Assembly: GCA_021776785.1 (NCBI GenBank)
Contig: JAJFFF010000035.1
Coordinates: 1 to 64,000 of the forward strand
DNA length: 64,000 nt
Direction: 5' to 3'
Origin: Planctomycetota bacterium
GTDB taxonomy: Bacteria > Planctomycetota > PLA2
Below the pieces are notes generated by a model. It was given only the letters and a program-made list of their open reading frames with translations, searched no databases and was not told the DNA's origin. The translations under genes and the position numbers were made by a program. Shown here piece after piece: positions 62,571 through 64,000 of the stretch; position 1 is the first letter of the stretch; each line of letters starts with the position of its first letter.

Positions 62571-63257
62571 CTATCCGCTAATCGTCGCGGATTGTAGGCG
62601 AAGCAATACCGAGCGCACAGCGGTATGCGTCCACGGTCGCCCCGTCCTAAGATTCACGCCCAACGCGGCCGCAATCCTCTTGTAGCCCGCTCCCGTACCC
62701 CTCAAGGCGGTCATACGCTCCACCACCGCGCGTTCGTCCGTGTCGGGCACTAAATCCCCGTCTTGGAACCGATAGCCCCAGGGTGGCTTGCCCGAGATGC
62801 GCCGCCCTTGCTGCCGTAGCTCCGCGAGCGCCGCGCGCGTCCGCTCTCCGACTTGCTCGCGCTCCATCTGGCTCAGCGCCGCCAGGACCGTCAAGACGAA
62901 CCGTCCCGACGCTGTGCCCGTGTCGATCTTCTCGGCTACGGAGTGAAGCTCCCACCCTTGGCGGGCCGCAAGCCCTGCTATGGCGAGAACGTCCGTCACA
63001 CTGCGAGAGAGGCGATCGAGCTTCACGACAAGCAGCCCATCGGCGTTGCCGGCCTCAAGGTCTGCGAGCGCGCCGCGTAGCCCGTCACGTTTCGCTATCG
63101 TCGCTCCGCTGATTCCATTGTCGGACGCAACCCGCTCCAGGCTCAGTTCGTGTAGCTTGCAGTAGCGGCGTAACGTTCGCCGCTGTGCGTCCATCGAAAT
63201 GCCTCTGACCGCCTGTTCGTGTGTCGAGACTCGGCAATAGGCGATGATTCGTTTCAT
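62571..63257 (-). CDS. Small serine recombinase (resolvase/invertase family)
   Basis: 228 residues. Catalytic Ser11 in AYCRVSTHEQ, GISGATIAKRDGLRGAL, VVKLDRLSRSVTDVL and QMEREQVGERTRAAL define the catalytic domain (1-140). A short 'recombinase'/HTH region follows (GKPPWGYRFQDGDLVPD; YKRIAAALGVNLRTGRPWTHTAVRSVL). Too short for a large serine integrase, but able to resolve or invert DNA and found in transposons and phages. The ATG at 63257 has GGGGGAG upstream; a longer frame to 63431 overlaps the next gene and is rejected. Confidence 0.9.
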   Translation of the reverse strand: MKRIIAYCRVSTHEQAVRGISMDAQRRTLRRYCKLHELSLERVASDNGISGATIAKRDGLRGALADLEAGNADGLLVVKLDRLSRSVTDVLAIAGLAARQGWELHSVAEKIDTGTASGRFVLTVLAALSQMEREQVGERTRAALAELRQQGRRISGKPPWGYRFQDGDLVPDTDERAVVERMTALRGTGAGYKRIAAALGVNLRTGRPWTHTAVRSVLLRLQSATISG

Positions 63258-63331
63258 AGCTCCCCCTTTGAGGGGTAATGGACCCCCTCGATTTTGGTTT
63301 GGGTATTGGACCGACCGGTCCCTTACCCGTT

Positions 63332-63535
63332 CTAGATGAGTTTGCGCCGCTTCAAGTCCTTGAGAATGAGCGTCCGGATGTAGGCCGACCGCGCGCCCCT
63401 TGACGGGAGCCGTGTTTGCGTCTCGGCCCACTCATCGACCGCAGCGTCTAGCGCCTTGGGTGTGACCCCTTCGCCGTACAACACGACGTTGATGGCCTTG
63501 GGCGGTTCTTTCTTTCGCTTCTTTCGAGCTGTCAT
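63332..63535 (-). CDS. Small ribbon-helix-helix-like protein
   Basis: 67 residues: a Lys/Arg-rich N-terminus (TARKKRKKEPPKA), a beta strand (INVVLYGEGV) and two helices (KALDAAVDEWAET; RGARSAYIRTLILKDLKRR). This arrangement suggests a ribbon-helix-helix DNA-binding protein. Lies directly upstream of the recombinase gene and may regulate it (inference). Confidence 0.55.
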   Translation of the reverse strand: MTARKKRKKEPPKAINVVLYGEGVTPKALDAAVDEWAETQTRLPSRGARSAYIRTLILKDLKRRKLI

Positions 63536-63547
63536 GATTCCTCCAAG

Positions 63548-63582
63548 AAAAGGCCCGGAAGCCGTCAAGCCTCCGAGCCGGG
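63548..63582 (-). terminator. Intrinsic terminator between small island genes
   Basis: On the minus strand CCCGG-CTC-GGAGGC, loop TTGACG, GCTTCC-GGG, followed by CCTTTTC. Falls between the 63592 gene and the ribbon-helix-helix gene; imperfect stem. Confidence 0.5.
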
Positions 63583-63591
63583 TTGTGCTCT

Positions 63592-63786
63592 CTATTCGCT
63601 CAGGTGCGCGTGGTTTTGAATCAGCGCCTCCATAAGACAGTTCGCCGCGTTCTCAGCGTCCGGGCCAGTGAAGCGCGCGACCATCTCAGAGTTGTCAGAC
63701 TCAAAATCGCAATCGCCGTAGTCGCGCTCCACGTTGACCCAGACACGAACGGCGACCAAGGGCGGCTCTGTGTTCTTGTCGCTCAT
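63592..63786 (-). CDS. Small acidic hypothetical protein
   Basis: 64 residues, acidic, with VAVRVWVNVERDYGDCDF and ENAANCLMEALIQNHAHL; one strand-rich and one helical part. No family recognised. The ATG overlaps the stop of the upstream partial gene (ATGA), as usual for phage-type small genes. Confidence 0.5.
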   Translation of the reverse strand: MSDKNTEPPLVAVRVWVNVERDYGDCDFESDNSEMVARFTGPDAENAANCLMEALIQNHAHLSE

Positions 63787-64000
63787 TCGGTTTGCGCCGT
63801 AGGCAACTTGTCGATAGTGGGCCCGACGCACGGCATGAGCGCGCCCACGTCGCGCCCGTCGCGTTTCAGGCAGAAAGCGCCCTTCGCACCGAATGCGCGG
63901 CATAGGTCTGCGCCGAGGTCACGAACGATGCGCAGATACTTGTTGTCGAGCCATGCGACGTGACCACCTTCCGTCACGGCGCGTAGAGTGGTCCCGTCGT
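63783..64000 (-). CDS. Hypothetical protein, 5' end beyond window
   Basis: At least 71 codons open through the window edge. The visible part reads DGTTLRAVTEGGHVAWLDNK followed by LGADLCRAFGAKGAFCLKRDGRDVGALMPC. A GTG at 63977 could start a 64-residue protein, but the open frame and coherent sequence upstream suggest it continues past 64000. No family recognised. Confidence 0.45.
   Translation of the reverse strand, partial: DGTTLRAVTEGGHVAWLDNKYLRIVRDLGADLCRAFGAKGAFCLKRDGRDVGALMPCVGPTIDKLPTAQTE

Larger units (their letters stand above)
58205..64000. mobile_element. Left part of a putative integrated element / defence island
   Basis: Starts at the break in tRNA-Leu and runs to the window edge. 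It contains a replication-type winged-helix gene, a restriction-modification pair, a small serine recombinase, three short phage-like genes with overlaps and at least three intrinsic terminators. Gene spacing, small gene sizes and composition differ from the housekeeping region to the left. The right end and direct repeats are not visible. Confidence 0.6.

Overview
The window is a high-GC bacterial chromosome segment, most likely from a planctomycete-like lineage (inference). The case rests on many secreted HEAT, TPR and carboxypeptidase-regulatory-like proteins, a TPR protein ending in a 'TPR end-of-group' type tail, a large multi-PDZ site-2 protease, a eukaryote-type UDP-sugar pyrophosphorylase and a PrkA kinase. 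These sit among housekeeping genes packed with 4-base ATGA/GTGA overlaps. No rRNA gene or CRISPR array is visible.

Layout. 1-2023: C-terminal part of an SF2 (Ski2-like) helicase whose frame is blocked at its left end. 2061-11008: tyrS, a lipoprotein, a PadR/DUF1700-like membrane pair, a secreted TPR protein divergent from padR across a strong inverted repeat, and a minus-strand run hypothetical-dxr-rseP-ubiA. 11085-25056: a plus-strand run with DUF58 and transglutaminase membrane proteins, the CCA-adding enzyme, a HEAT protein, an orphan ABC ATPase translationally coupled to a five-heme cytochrome c, a TPR protein, a hydrolase-like secreted protein, a membrane-fused spermidine-synthase-like protein and a small anchored protein. 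25132-33751: PrkA, a gene-poor stretch with one 43-aa membrane ORF, a membrane protein, an MBL exonuclease, agmatinase, a DHH phosphoesterase and leucyl aminopeptidase. 34079-41000: a membrane zinc-ribbon protein with a decayed partial copy beside it, surface proteins, DNA polymerase IV, D-Ala-D-Ala ligase and a UDPGP-family enzyme. 40930-45312: a classical rpmF-plsX-fabD-fabG-acpP-fabF fatty-acid cluster. 45476-56665: alaS, recA, thpR, a PfkB kinase, a UPF0104-type membrane protein, a HEAT lipoprotein and a large hybrid histidine kinase. 56741-58028: a DinB-fold protein, a DUF1772 protein and a truncated, frameshifted tetR remnant.

From 58166 to the right edge the character changes to an accessory island. 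It opens with the 5' half of a tRNA-Leu(CAG) gene that stops being tRNA in the anticodon loop. It then carries a replication-type winged-helix protein, a DUF1156-type adenine methylase facing a HindIII-family restriction endonuclease, a small serine recombinase, and several phage-like small genes separated by intrinsic terminators. The most interesting items are the broken tRNA boundary with its neighbouring tetR remnant, the DUF1156/HindIII-like restriction-modification pair, the ABC-cytochrome-TPR block, and the decayed gene duplicate at 34.7 kb.
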